Assembly: GCA_002197995.1 (NCBI GenBank)
Contig: NGZR01000009.1
Location: 558,001-622,000, forward strand
Source of the DNA: Gaeumannomyces sp. JS-464
Lineage: Eukaryota; Ascomycota; Sordariomycetes; Magnaporthales; Magnaporthaceae
Length of the DNA: 64,000 nt
Reading direction: 5' to 3'
This document shows, piece by piece, positions 11,257 to 23,400 of the stretch. A model generated the notes under the pieces. It searched no databases and was not told the DNA's origin. It was given only the letters and a program-made list of their open reading frames with translations. Within the stretch, counting starts at the first letter, position 1. Each line of letters starts with the position of its first letter. The translations under genes were made by a program, and so were the position numbers.

Positions 11257-14200
11257 GCTCGGTGGTGGGCCGTGTTTTTACCGCCCGGCTCTCCCGTCCC
11301 CTGCTCCTCCCACTCTTTGGCTCTTCACTCGCTCGCTTCTTTTCCAGAGATACGTGGACAATGTATGTGATGGGTACGTTGGTAGGTAGGTCTAGAAACC
11401 AGGACGGATGATCGGCGGATCCGCGCCTGGGTCTTCGGAGAGACGAACCACGGTACAAAGCCGTCATTGGTGCCGTCGCGAGAGGAGGATGGGCACGTAG
11501 CAGGATGGGGTTTCTCGTATCCATCGCTGCCGGCCGTGAGATGATGTGACGTGTAATCGGGAACACCAGCCCCCCTGCCGTCAAAAGGAAAGGCCCGCTG
11601 CCGCGCAAGTGGACGATCCTTCCCGGGGTGGAAGTCAGGGGTCATGCACACGCGGTGCCCGAGCTGCCAGGGCGGCAGACACGGAGAGAGGGACAGATGG
11701 CAGACGGGGGTTCCTCAGTAGCGTGTGCCAAGGGCGGGCTAGCAGGTTCACATTGGAGCTTCTGGCGCTAGCACTACATAGACGCTTTTACTCTCGGGCG
11801 GATCCACTCTGGTTCTTTTCCTCAATGTAGCATATGGAGAGTATCAAGAAGACAAAGAGAGGGCGAACTTGGAAAATCATGCCCAAAAAAAAGAAAGAAA
11901 GGCACGTATGACCTGGGAGAGCCTGTCCGGCCAGAACAGCCCTGCGATTCGCAGATGACCGATATGCTATCCGGAGATTGCCACGATCCTGCCAGCTCAC
12001 ACAACCGGGCAAAAAGAACCACCGTGACATGTGTCAGTCCGTCCGTCCATCCGTCCATCTGCCCGTCGTGCTGTCAAGAGCCGCGGGAGGGACGGAAGCC
12101 CCGGGGAAATGCTCGACAGGGAATCTAGGTCTGCAGGCCCCGGGCTGGCATGTTTCAGAACACGGACAAGGGAAGCCAGGTCAGCTTTTCCTCCGCCATC
12201 CACTCAGGCCGAGGGACGACCTTCTCGCGCGAGGTTTCTCCTGGCCGGCCTTCCTTTTCTTCTCCTTTTACGCCTGCCTGCCATGGCCTTGTGCGAGGCG
12301 GTGGACTAGCGTGTAACGCGAGCGGACGAAACGAGTGGCGAGTTCGCGAACTCGCTCACCCATCCCGTCCTGCTGGACCCCTTGCCTTGACTTTTTTTTC
12401 CTCCTTGTCTCACACGAGGGGATTCCTTCCTTCCCTTGTCCATCCGCAAACAACAGGTAGAGAGAAGGGAAAAAAAAAAAAAAAAAAAAACTCAGTTGCC
12501 GCGAGATCCCGGCTGATACAGGGGATGAGAGGAGAAAGGACGGCTTCCGTGTAACGACGCCAAAAAGGGGCTGACGGGAGATGACGACCATGGGGAACGG
12601 GAGGTTCTGTAGCCTATCCCCAGCGCGTGGGAGGGATGCCACATGGAAGGAACCTTTTTTTTTAGGATGCTTGGCAAGGTGGTGTTTTCAGCCCAAATGT
12701 CGTAATGCGGGTGGCACAGAGAGACCCGGCTGAAAGCCGCAGCCTATGCGGACAGCAGGCCTGGTGACACAACGGTTGGCGTGATGCACAACGGGAAACG
12801 AGAATCTCACATTCGAAATACCATGGTGATTAATGTGTGTACCTATACACATGCACGGCTCTTTACCGGCCGAGGCAACAGGGCGGTGAGGCGACGGTTA
12901 CCCAACACATCCTCACATCCCTTCCGCCGAACGTCCGGCGAGGCCCGGAGGAGGGGAACTCGGGTCGGAACGGGTCTTTTGAAAAGGGCTCGCCTGATAT
13001 CGTCCGGAGCCTTGTGAGCGGCCTGTCCCGTCGTCAGAACACTCTGGAAGCGTCTGTACTTGCGGGGTGACCTCGGCCGTCACAGGGCAAACAACAGCAG
13101 CAGCAGTAACTGGCGGTAGGTGGCTCGACAGAAGCAGGGCAAGATCGGTAAATGTAGCATGTAGGTACCCTTTGGTGGTGGAACCGCCCAGCAAGGAAAA
13201 AACTTCACACATGCAGGGGGGAAGGGGATGGGCGGTGTGTGGCGTGTCGTGTGTGGTGTGTCGTGGCTCGCTTATATTGTGTGTATGCTGTGCCGGCCAC
13301 CGCCGAAAGGACCCGAAAGGCCAAATGTCGTGACATCCACAGAGCAGCAGATCGCAATATGCCGGATGTAGCGAGCGCACGATGGGGTCACATGACAACC
13401 AAGGGACAGGGCAGGGCCACGGGATGCCATGCATGCATGGTGTGACGGAGCCCTCTCACCCAACGATGCTGGTTCCCTCGGAGAGAGAGAGTCACTATGT
13501 GTGTATGTGCACCTGCCTATATTTAGATCTTGGCTCGGGAACATGACATGCCTCCCAGTGGTTACAGCAAAGCCCAGGGCATCGCGCGATCTTTGGGTCT
13601 GCCAGCCAGCGGACTTGGGAGGGAACCGCATACGAGAGCCACCTGCTGTTAGCGAGGCGGGTATGCATGCCCGGCCCATGGGTATCAACAAGATGCCCCA
13701 ATGCGGTGGATGGATGGCTGGATGGGCTCCGCTGGATGGCTGGTTGGTAGGCTGGCTGTGGAGTTTTCCCGACAGCAAACTGAAACCTAGCCCTAGCCTT
13801 CTCGTTGGAAAAGATCGTTCCCTGATAGCCAGGCTGAGTTAGGTAGCGGGTTTGCAAGGAAGCGAGGGCAGGGCAGGGAGCAGAAATATTTGACTTCATG
13901 CATGCCATCTATCGGCCTGCCACTGGGCGAGATGGAGCTCCCCTCCCTGGTCTTCCCCCGAAGAACAATCCATGATGGTGTGGATGCCATGACGGGGGAA
14001 TCCGCTAGCACTCAACCACACAGGCAAGGCTCACCCCCGGCCATCTTTCTGTGCCCGCCGGGGGTGGCTTCTAGCTCTCTTCCACCACGTTCCGTCGGGA
14101 CGTAAAAGGGGGGGAAATTATCAAGTAAACAGATCAATACCCGGTCGCATTGCGCGGCTATCCGTTCGAGGCCCAGTTTTTATTTTCTGTCCGTCTCTCG

Positions 14201-16005
14201 CGCAGCCGAGGTCGGTCTAGTCCCCGGCGCCAGTCCAGGACGGGATGGAAAATAGGTTGGACGGAAAGGCAAACGTCAGTTGGGGTTGCCAAAAAGTAAA
14301 GAAAAAGCATAAAGAAAAAGAAAAGAAAAATGCAAAGAAAAACAGAGCCCCCGGTGAAAGCAGCCTTGCCCAGCCGGCAAGGGCCCGTTCGGCGACTGCT
14401 TGTGGACCTGGGTTGCCCCGGTTCCTTCACCCCGTCCCAGCCACCCCTTCGACGCTGGTCGACGAGCACAGTACGTAAAGAGTGTGTACAGGGACCTGGT
14501 CTGGGCTGAGGGTTCAAGCAGTCTCCCCCTGCAATGTACGGGATACTGTGTAGACCAGCAGCCAGCCGGCGTGCATCAACCCGCCTGCAACCATCTACGT
14601 CTACTACCTCTGGGCAAAGTACGACGACGTGCGTGATGTGCAAAGCACGTACATGGCAAGGTCGCTTTGCTTCGGTGGACCAGGGGAGGTGTTGCCAATG
14701 TACACCGTCCTTTACTTGGACTAAGACAAGAAGGAGACAGGCGAGGAGGAGGAAGCGGGGAAGAACGCTGTGACACACAAGCAAACGACACAAGCCGGGC
14801 TGCCTGCTCGTCCACACAGGCGACAGAACTGGCTCGGAAGAGAACCCGACCATCCACCATCACTCACCGCTCCCAGGGCTGCTCCTCTCGTCTCCTCACT
14901 CGACGCTTGGGATTTCCCGAAGCAACCTGTTTATCCTCTCCCATTGGCGAGGTTGCGCATGCGGGTTGGATGCATGACGATCAAAGAAGCAAAGAAAGCG
15001 AAAGGAGGGGAAGGGGAAGAAAAAAAAAAAAAAAGGAAAGAAAGAATAGTCCAAGGGTCCCGCGGCTGGCTGCGGAAAACGCGCAGAGGGATCCGGATGT
15101 GGCGTCTGGCAAGCGACAGAAGAGGAAACTATCGATTTGTTCAACGCGGCACGACAGAGGCCTTCTTTTGATTTTCCCCCTCTTGGTGCAACGCCGCCCA
15201 CACAGCTGCCCGTCCGTCCACGAGGCCCGGTCTTGTTCGCATTTGGAGGCTCGGTCCTTTTGCGCGTTGCGTCGCCTCTTTTTTTCTTTTTTTTTTTTTC
15301 TCTGTCTCCCCTGGAGCTCAGTGGGCTTGTGGGGCCTACAGCTACCCGCTGGGTTCCCTCCAGTAGTGGAGCGCGAGGTGGGCGCCCGACCCGGCAGGTG
15401 GTGGATGGGAGCACGACTTCTCGATGTGTTTTTCCTGCACTGTACTGTTCAGCCTCCCACGTTCATCCCACAATTTCTTTCTCAACAAAAGAAAGAAAAA
15501 AAAAAAATCCCACAGCCCGCCGGCTTTTACATCATGACGTATAGTAATCCTTTACACTCCACAATTAACAAAGGAAACCCAGGAGTCGCCAGCTTTCCAT
15601 TGATGGTTTTTTTCACTAATCGCACACGGTGGTGGCCTGGGATGGAGCAGCCAGCCAATTGATCCATCCTTTTCCCCCAACAGATTCGTTTCTCGATGAG
15701 AAAGTCGGAAATCTCGCAAATCTATTGCGCGTTCATATTGCAACTGCAGCTGCAACTGCGCACACCACCGTCGCCTTAGCCAGCCAGCCAGCCAGCAAAA
15801 CGCACGGGACCTTCCACTATTGGCCCATTTCCTGACTCCAGTCCCCGGCCCGTCGAAGCAGTCCTGGTGGGGTTCAGATCAGACCACGAGCAGCGAGGGC
15901 ACGTGGAGGCACATCCATGAATCGGCCCACGACCGATGGGGCAATTGGCGGCCACTCTGAGCCGCCGCTTGCCACCTTCTGGAGGTCGGCACGGTCGGTG
16001 TTGTA

Positions 16006-16035
16006 CAGTGGGAGGACAAAAAAAACGCCCAACCC
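16006..16035 (+). repeat. Left terminal inverted repeat
   Basis: It begins CAGTGGGAGGAC, followed by eight A and CGCCCAACCC. It pairs with 17385-17414 with two mismatches in 30 nt. Weaker similarity continues a further dozen bases inward. Confidence 0.93.
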
Positions 16036-16097
16036 TCTCAACCCCACCAATTCAACCCAAATTTTTTCCCTATCGCGTCCCAACCACCACACTTCAA

Positions 16098-17246
16098 ATG
16101 GCACCCATTCCGTCATCTCCGGTCAAAAAAGCAAAATTCAAGCATTCCTCGCCTGCCTTGCGATCCAGGATTTTCGGGAGGTACTCCGCCGGCCAGCCCG
16201 CGCGTAGCGTCGCGTACAAAGAAGGAGTTAGCGAGGTGCACGTCCGCGGGGTCGTAAAGAGATATTTGTCCCAGCAAAATGGGGTTTCCCGACCCGGCCG
16301 TGGCCGGCCATCCGTGCTAGATGAACGCGCCAAAACGAGCGATTATGCGTACTATTACTATCAATCCTTTTTATTCACTAGCAAAAGTCGTTTTAATTTC
16401 GTGCCCGGAGGTGTCAACTCGTACGGTAGTTCGATACCTTAAAACACAAGGGGTTTAACACCACCTCGCCGTCACGCGCCCGTTTCTTACCGAGGAAGTC
16501 GCTGCTAAACGCCTCGCTTTTGCTACGCGTTATATTGGTAAAGATATTGGGTTTTGGCGCACAATCGTCTTCACGGACGAAAGCACTATCGATAAAGGGG
16601 CTGGTCACCGGAGGGGTTGGGTATTCCGCCCCCAAGGTTAGTTTACCTACCAACTTTAACCTTTTATTTTTCGCCCAATTTTTAACCAATTTATTTCAAA
16701 TTAGGGACTTTGGCACTTGATCCTCGGTTCGTTCAAGCCCGCTATCGCAATGGTCGTTTCTCCCAAATGTTTTGGGGGGGGATAACGTGGCAAAGGAGGA
16801 CCTCCTTAGTCCCCCTTAACGGGGACCCCAAAGCAAAAAAAGGCGGCGTCACGGCAGGCGTTTACCTCGAGACTCTCGCAGAGCATTTACCTACTATTTG
16901 GGAGCCTGGATATACGTTTATGCAAGACAACGCCCCTATTCACAACGCGAGAAAGGTCCGAAGGTGGCTACGGGAGGAAGCCTTCCACACGCTCGACTGG
17001 CCCCCCTATTCCCCTAACCTAAACCCTATTAAGAACCTCTGGAAATTGCTCAAAGAACGCATTTGCGAGCAGTATCCTCACTTGGCTACTGCTTTTAAAA
17101 ACGCACGCACGCTGGGCGAACTTGTGGCCGCTGCAAAGGCCGTCTGGGAAGGCTTTGAGGAGGACTTGATGAATGACTTGATCGAGTCCGTGCCCCGCCG
17201 TTTACAGGCCGCCATCGACGCACAAGGGTGGTATACCAAATATTAA
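16098..17246 (+). pseudogene. Tc1/mariner transposase relic (DD34E family, third residue Lys)
   Basis: Exon 1 runs from the ATG at 16098 to 16636. A 68 nt intron (16637-16704) follows, then exon 2 from 16705 to the stop at 17246. The N-terminal part is a basic helix-turn-helix region (RSRIFGRYSAGQPARSVAY), as in Tc1-family DNA-binding domains. The DDE core shows FTDES (first Asp, about 16582), QDNAPIHNARKVRRW (second Asp) and YSPNLNPIKNLW. The third catalytic position, 34 residues after the second Asp, is Lys (AAG at 17031-17033), where the family has Glu. The reading frame changes once near an A4 run at 16332-16335 and meets a TAA at 16456-16458, where CAA (Gln) would continue a good frame. 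Both TAA from CAA and AAG from GAG are C-to-T changes at CpA on one strand or the other, the RIP context. The protein cannot be active as read. Confidence 0.92.
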
Positions 17247-17384
17247 TTAAATTGACAGATAACCCTTTTAATAATGTATTTTTAGTGCAAATTCCTATGC
17301 GAATTGCATTTGTTTGGGCCCAGGGCGGTCTTCCAAAGTAGAAGGGTTGGATTTACCCCTGGCCGTTTTATTTGGTGTGGTGCG

Positions 17385-17414
17385 GGGTTGGGCGTTTTTT
17401 TTGTCCACCTACTG
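17385..17414 (-). repeat. Right terminal inverted repeat
   Basis: Reverse complement begins CAGTAGGTGGAC, followed by eight A and CGCCCAACCC, matching the left end at 28 of 30 positions. The flanking TA at 17415-17416 is the second copy of the target duplication. Confidence 0.93.
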
Positions 17415-17416
17415 TA

Positions 17417-20400
17417 GTAATCGCCCGCCTGGACTAGAGGCGAGAAACGGCAAGAGTCACCCGAGTAGAGCCGAAAAGCATTGGGCTTTGCATTTGCTGG
17501 CGGGCTGTGCCCTCAGAAACAAATATCATTGATTTGAAAATGCGGTCATCAAGCTTGCTTTTTGGCCAGTGTTGAGAGTATGAAACGTTGTATCGCCGAT
17601 AAAGGGAGAGAGTTCGCCTACGAATCGAACCAAGCCCAGTTCAGCTTATGGTTCTGACCACATCTGTCAAGCGCTTTGCCATTTTGGGGCTTCCGAGGGA
17701 TCCCCAGTGGGCAAAGGCGACAAACAGCGCAAACAAACTACTATTACAACTAAAAAAAAAAAAAAAAAAAAAAGCGCTTTATACTGCTCGGCTCCGCGAC
17801 GCTATTCGGTTTCCCATTCGTCGTCCGGGATGTTGTCCCCGGTAGCGTTTTCTCGAGCCCGCCTTACCTCCAGTTTTTTGATGTGCACATTTTTTTCATC
17901 CATTTTTTCCCCCCTTTTTCTCCCATTTTTTCACCCATTCGTGCTGGCAGCGGTGGTCTTCCGTGGGGACATGAGTGGAATGAGCCAGGATGACCCTAGT
18001 GCGAAGGGCAGGAACCACTGGAACGCGCAAGCCAAGAGCTGCACCAAAAGGTTAACTTTAAAAATAGAAATCGGCCCAGCCCCAATCGGCCTTAGCGTTG
18101 ACGCACCCATGAGGTCGTTTTTCCTGGAGAATAAAAGTGCGCCTTTTTGCAAGGACCAACAAACCAGGTACCCCGTCACACCGGTGCGCACTGTGGAAGA
18201 TCAGCCTGTCGCATTCATCGCCGAGATGGCTCGCTCACATATGCGTGCACTCGGCTCCGGGGAGCTGCTCAGCCACACAGCCTGAGCCCAGGCCCAAACG
18301 AGATTGGGATCAAACCGATTGGTTTCGCCGCCGTCAGTTGATGATAGCCACGTAGGTAACATGCCTGCAATGCAAAGTAAGAGGAAGAGAATAGAACGGG
18401 CATATCGATTTGGATTCATGCGCACGCCTCCGTGCTTCGGAGGTGTTGGCGGGTCTCACTCAGTCGAGTCAGCAGACACTGCGGTCTCAGGAACCACACG
18501 CCAGAGCCCCGTTTTCTGCTGTCCGGCAGGAGAAGCGGCTGGTTTTTACCTGCCGCTCGCTTTGCAGAGGCTTAATTCGCCGAAAATATACGCTGCAACC
18601 TGTAAACAATACTGACGAGGGTTGGCCTGCAATGCATGGGCTGATCCGCCGGGAAGGGCGGGGATTCTAGGAGATCAAATGCTTCTTTTTTTTTCGCTCC
18701 TGCTTTTCGCTCCCTTGGTTCTTTGTCGAGTTCGTCCCCCACATCTCCTTGCTTGCCGTCACGTCGGTAACCCTGTCTGATCGACCTGGCAGTCCCCCAG
18801 ACGCGAGGGATGTGAGGGCGGGCAGGCAGGCACAAGAACGTGAAGAAAGAATGTCAGCGACGGAGAAATACCTCGCCAAACAGACCCAAGATTTCAGGGT
18901 CGAATCCTTCCTTCCACTGGAGGTCGAGGCGCCGCCGCGGCTTAGCGCTCCGCACCTAAAACCCCGGAACGGACAGGAAGGCAGAATAAAAAGGGACTAG
19001 CCTCTTGATTTGCCATGTGAGATCTGATTTCAGCCGCCCCCCGATAGCCAACGCAACGGACGCTACGCACCAGTGAAAGAAAGGTCCGTTGGCCGGCGCG
19101 CCTGCGCTTGACTCTGTGGTGCGGCAGCGATAAGCTAGCGCAGCTGTCGACCACGGTGGCTTAGCACCAGGATGGAGCGCCCAAATGGGGAAAGCGGGGA
19201 AGGGCACAGGGGAAGTCAAGGGACGAACCACCGCCTGCGCTCCATCCCATCTCATCCTCAGGCCACATCCAGCACCCCAGCCGCCCGCTTGGGGACAAGA
19301 GCCGAAAAAGGATACGAGATTTTTCCCTCTGTCCCCCCCATCGTGGGCTTTGTTTCATCCAACCAAGGAGACAGCGGCAGGCCCCGAAATCTGCACCAGG
19401 CATGCATGGTGACAGCCAGCCCAGCCCACCACCCAGCCAATGGAAGGTCGGCTGGGGACGCGTTTTGGGTTGAAGATGGTCCTTGGGAATTTCCTTTTTG
19501 CGCATTCCCAAGGCTTGGGTGCAGGCTTGAAGGGCAGGTTTGTCGAGCTTCAAGAGCGTCTGGTTGGCCCCCCAAAAGATGTGGATCCCGTTCCCTTGGG
19601 GAGGCTGAGCCCGGGCGTTGGGACAATCTTATGATGACCTTTTGTGATAGCAGCGATGATTATGAACCATCCACCCACCACAAAGCATCACGTTTCATGC
19701 CGCCGCACCCCCACAAGGCGCGTCGACGTCAGTCAGTCACCACTGAGGTCAATGGCTCGGGTCGTAGGAGATGTGACAGCAGGGGGTGTGGAAAGATGCA
19801 CATACACGACATGGCTGAGGCGCAGCCCTTCGTCGCCTTTCCCGCAAGGGCAACAACCCCGACCCAGCCAGCGCCCCCTTGTGAGGCAAGCCACGGCGGC
19901 GGAACCCTGGCGCCGTCTGCCTCGTGTCGTGATGGGTTTGATGCAAAAGAGGGCTTTTGGGGGTTGGTTTCGGCCAACTATCCGTTTCAATTGGCCCACA
20001 CCCGTGCCATGTGTTGCCGCCGCGGTTGCGGTGAGATTCCTCTGCTTGGCAGGCAGTATGCATCTCGGCGCAACACAATATGAGTGAAACTGAATCATTT
20101 TCAAGCAGAGGGCGGGCGGTAGAGAGAGCTGGCACATGCTAGTAGCTCCTCGGACGCCATTGAAGACATGTCACCTTGGGAGGTATTCACCATGCTCCGA
20201 GCAACCGCTTCTGGCCTGTCCTGCGACAACGCCATGTGAATTGCCGGGCCTTTCTCGACGCGAGGGCCTCCTTCGCCCCGGCTCACCTGAAGCTGCCCGC
20301 GCCCCAAAAGGGGCGCACCGACAACCGCGCCGTGCCGCCGTAAGACATGGTTTGAGTTGTCCTCCGCCGCTGCCGCTGCCGCCGCCACCCCCAATGACGC

Positions 20401-23400
20401 GCCCTGTGCTTTTTTTTTCTTCTCCTGTTGGACGGACACGCCCCTATTCACCTGATCTTTTCCGCCTGCCTGCCCTGGAAACCAGTCCTCCCGTTCGGTC
20501 TGGGGATTGGGGACATCGATGGAGCACTAGCAACCCTAGCCTTGATCAGAAATGGGATTAGCGCGGCGAGGGGCGCGTGTGTGCCCTGGTTTCGGTTCCT
20601 GGCTAGGGGCGGTTCGTCGCTTTTTAAGTGGGGATTAGACTTCGCCCGCAAAGAGAATTGAGATGCATGCTTTTACTCTTCTTGTTCCTTGATCACCATC
20701 GGGTTCGGGGGTTGTTGAGAGGTCCGTCCCGAGGTTGAGGGATCAATTTTTGCATCTTCCTCTCTCGCTCTCCGCGGCTGGGCACCCTTTTGTGGGCAAA
20801 AACAGAGAAATATCAAAGATGCCGGTGACTCCTGAGCTCATTTCCCCTTCGAGTCATTCCAATGCGCCAGCCCAAGGCCATGGTTTAGTTTACGTTTCCT
20901 TGCTGTAACTGTACCTGCAAGCCGCTGAAGTCCGTAGGGCATATCATCAATGTGTCTCGTCACTACCCAGTGGTCTTGCCGCCTCGGCCCAAAGCCGAGG
21001 CACATGTACCACGTTGCCGAGCCAGGGGATAGAAAAAAATTGAAGCCAAGTCACACTGCCCTGAACACACGAAGATGGATGCTGGACTAATGCATAATGC
21101 AGGTTCATGCTGAAAGCCGAACCGCGTGTTCACATCTCACAATGCCAACCCATCCTGCCCTAGCAAAAACACCGAAGATGGCATCTGACAAAAGATTTCA
21201 CCAAATCAGATATCGCGTCTTCTTGCTTCTCTTCACACCGTGCATGTCTCAACTCCTTTACCGTGGGGGGGTCCAAGGTGGATGTGATCACCAGCAAGGG
21301 TGGAGTCGGCCTCTCAGCCCTTCCCCGGCCGATCCTCCCCACCAATGTGTGGGAAAAATGGGAGGGAAAGAAGAGAATAATGCGACGGATTGGTGGAAAG
21401 CGAAGACGGCTCCTCCTCCCTTGCCCAAACGGGGTTTGGACGTGTGGTTGACAACAACAGAAACGACGGCACAGCCTACCGGGCGACTTGTTTAAACGCC
21501 TGAAACAACAGACTCTAGTGGCCACAGGCGTTTTACCAGCCGGGCTGCCCATCCGTCCCATGTGTTGGCAGGATTGGGTAGCGCCGGGTTCTGTGAAAGC
21601 ACGCAATCGTTCGGCGCATGGGCGCTCTGGGGCTGACAAAAATGACCCGATGTGGTGTGTTGGTGGTGGGAGGCGAATAAAATGGGTTGGTTACATGAGG
21701 CAATGAGGTTGAGTCCCGTTCGTTGAGATATCAGGCGGCCGGCTAGACTGAACGATAGAGCGGGGAGGAGAAAGATAACCTGATACCGGCCAGCATGTTC
21801 CTTCTCGTTCGTTTTGACCTTGGAGGACGATAGGAAGACCAGGGCTTGCGTTGAGGGGAAGCTACTGGAACAATGCAAGGGAGGGTCACCTGGTCGGACG
21901 CCCCGGAGCGGGCGAGCGACGAATATGTCCGATTTTCCAAATGCTGTGCGACCAAATTTCCGCCGCGGCAAATGCATCCCGCCGCCCACTCGCCTCCGGT
22001 TTTTAGCGGCGGGGACCAGGCGGTGTGGAATCGAGAAGAATTGCGGACGGCGGCAAACAGGTAGGATATGCCTTAGGAGGATGGGTTATGGATAAGGAGG
22101 AGGCTGGCGCCTCTGCGTCTTCCATCCAATGTTCGGCGCCGCACAGTCCATAAGATGGGGATCCTCCCGGAAGACACACAGGCCTGTCGCCGGGAAATCT
22201 GATTCCACAGCGGAGTTGTCGGGCCTTGGAGCGGTGTTTTGACTATTTTTTTTTTTTTACTTGACTTTTTTTTTTTTGGCCTCCTTGTACTGTGAAGTTC
22301 GTGCCCATTTTTTCCCTTTTTCTTATGTGCTGCCCAGTATAATGACGACGTCGGTTTTTTTTATCGCAAGCGGCAAGCCAAAAGGAAACCCCAACGCCAC
22401 ATGGCACGCCACCAACAGCGCCCATAACTGCTCACAGGGTCATGAGACTAGTCGACCAACCGAATGGGCATCGGCCGACCCGATAACTGACGACCAGAGA
22501 AGAAAAGAAAAGCAATAAACAGCCACTTGTCCAAGGTACTAAAAATTGCAGCGAGTCATGCAGCCGGCCCCGTCGATCCTCGGCCAAGCGCACGTCAAAG
22601 CTGCCCCTGGCTTGGATTTTCTTCCTAGCTTTTTCTTGAGTCCTTTGCCAGCCGCGCCAACATAGGCGCCGTCGTTCATTGTTGCCCCCGGCTGCCGGTG
22701 GGCCTGTGCAAGTGAGTTGGCATTGCGTAGTACGTCGCCTTTGAGCTCCCTCACTTTAGCATAATTCACTAAGAAATGCCCGCCAAGTCAACTCAGCAAT
22801 GACGTTCTTGGGAGATCATCCGTGCACGCAATTTTGTGTGTGTGTGTATGTGTGTGTAATCCGCACCGCTTACATGGTGGCCAGCGGCTATGTGTAGGGA
22901 CATGCACTGTGAGGCGGCGGGAAGCCGGGCTCTGGCAAGACGGGAGGTCCGAGCTTTGGGTCTTGCTGAACTCCGGAAAGGGGCAGCGATGTGCTATGGG
23001 GCGGGGCGAAGGGCCCTCGGTGCGCTGACTATCAGCACGCCGTCAGCACGGTCACGTTGACCTTTTTTTTGTTGGCTTACTGACGGACCGCTCCCGCCTC
23101 TTTCTTGTTTGCTTGTGCGGGTTTGCGTTTGCTCTCCAGGAATGGGGGATCAACGGACCAACACGACCAACGGGAGCGTGCCGATGTTTTGTTGTTCCCT
23201 CTCATCGACTACTTCCTCGCTCTCAACATGCATTTTTCTTGCAAACTGTTTGATAGGGGAGGTGTGCCGAGGTTCACCGGAGATGTTAGAGATGGAAAAT
23301 TCCGTCACTGGGTTGTTTGAAGCCCCCTAACTGGGGTGACTTGATGCGAACCAGTTGTCGACAAGCAAACACCCCGACGTGGGGACGCCAGTTTTACTGT

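Larger units (their letters stand above)
9441..16003. other. Gene-poor region left of the transposon
   Basis: No conserved coding sequence was recognised in 6.5 kb. It starts with the 3' UTR region of KAP104 and continues with GC-rich unique sequence carrying simple repeats, A- and T-runs (for example near 12470-12490, 15020 and 15277-15300) and short word repeats such as CATGCATG. The longer open frames, such as 14667-15662 on the plus strand, are rich in Arg/Pro/Lys runs made by homopurine tracts and have no intron or domain support. Confidence 0.55.
16006..17414 (+). mobile_element. Tc1/mariner-type DNA transposon, complete ends, dead transposase
   Basis: A 1409 nt element bounded by terminal inverted repeats (TIRs) that start CAGTRGGWGGAC and continue with eight A and CGCCCAACCC. 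The first 30 nt match at 28 positions between ends. The ends abut TA dinucleotides at 16004-16005 and 17415-17416, the TA target-site duplication expected for the superfamily. It encloses a two-exon DD34E-type transposase carrying a frameshift, a nonsense codon and a catalytic-residue change. Its base use is visibly richer in A/T than the surrounding DNA. The intact TIRs and TA flanks suggest a fairly recent insertion later inactivated. No second copy lies in the window. Confidence 0.95.

Noticed and set aside
14667..15662. 331-codon plus-strand frame in the gene-poor region
   Set aside because: Crosses A- and T-runs that give Lys and Phe tracts, with no conserved motif.
19172..20083. 303-codon plus-strand frame
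   Set aside because: His/Pro/Arg-rich, no motif, no splice structure. A chance frame is more likely.
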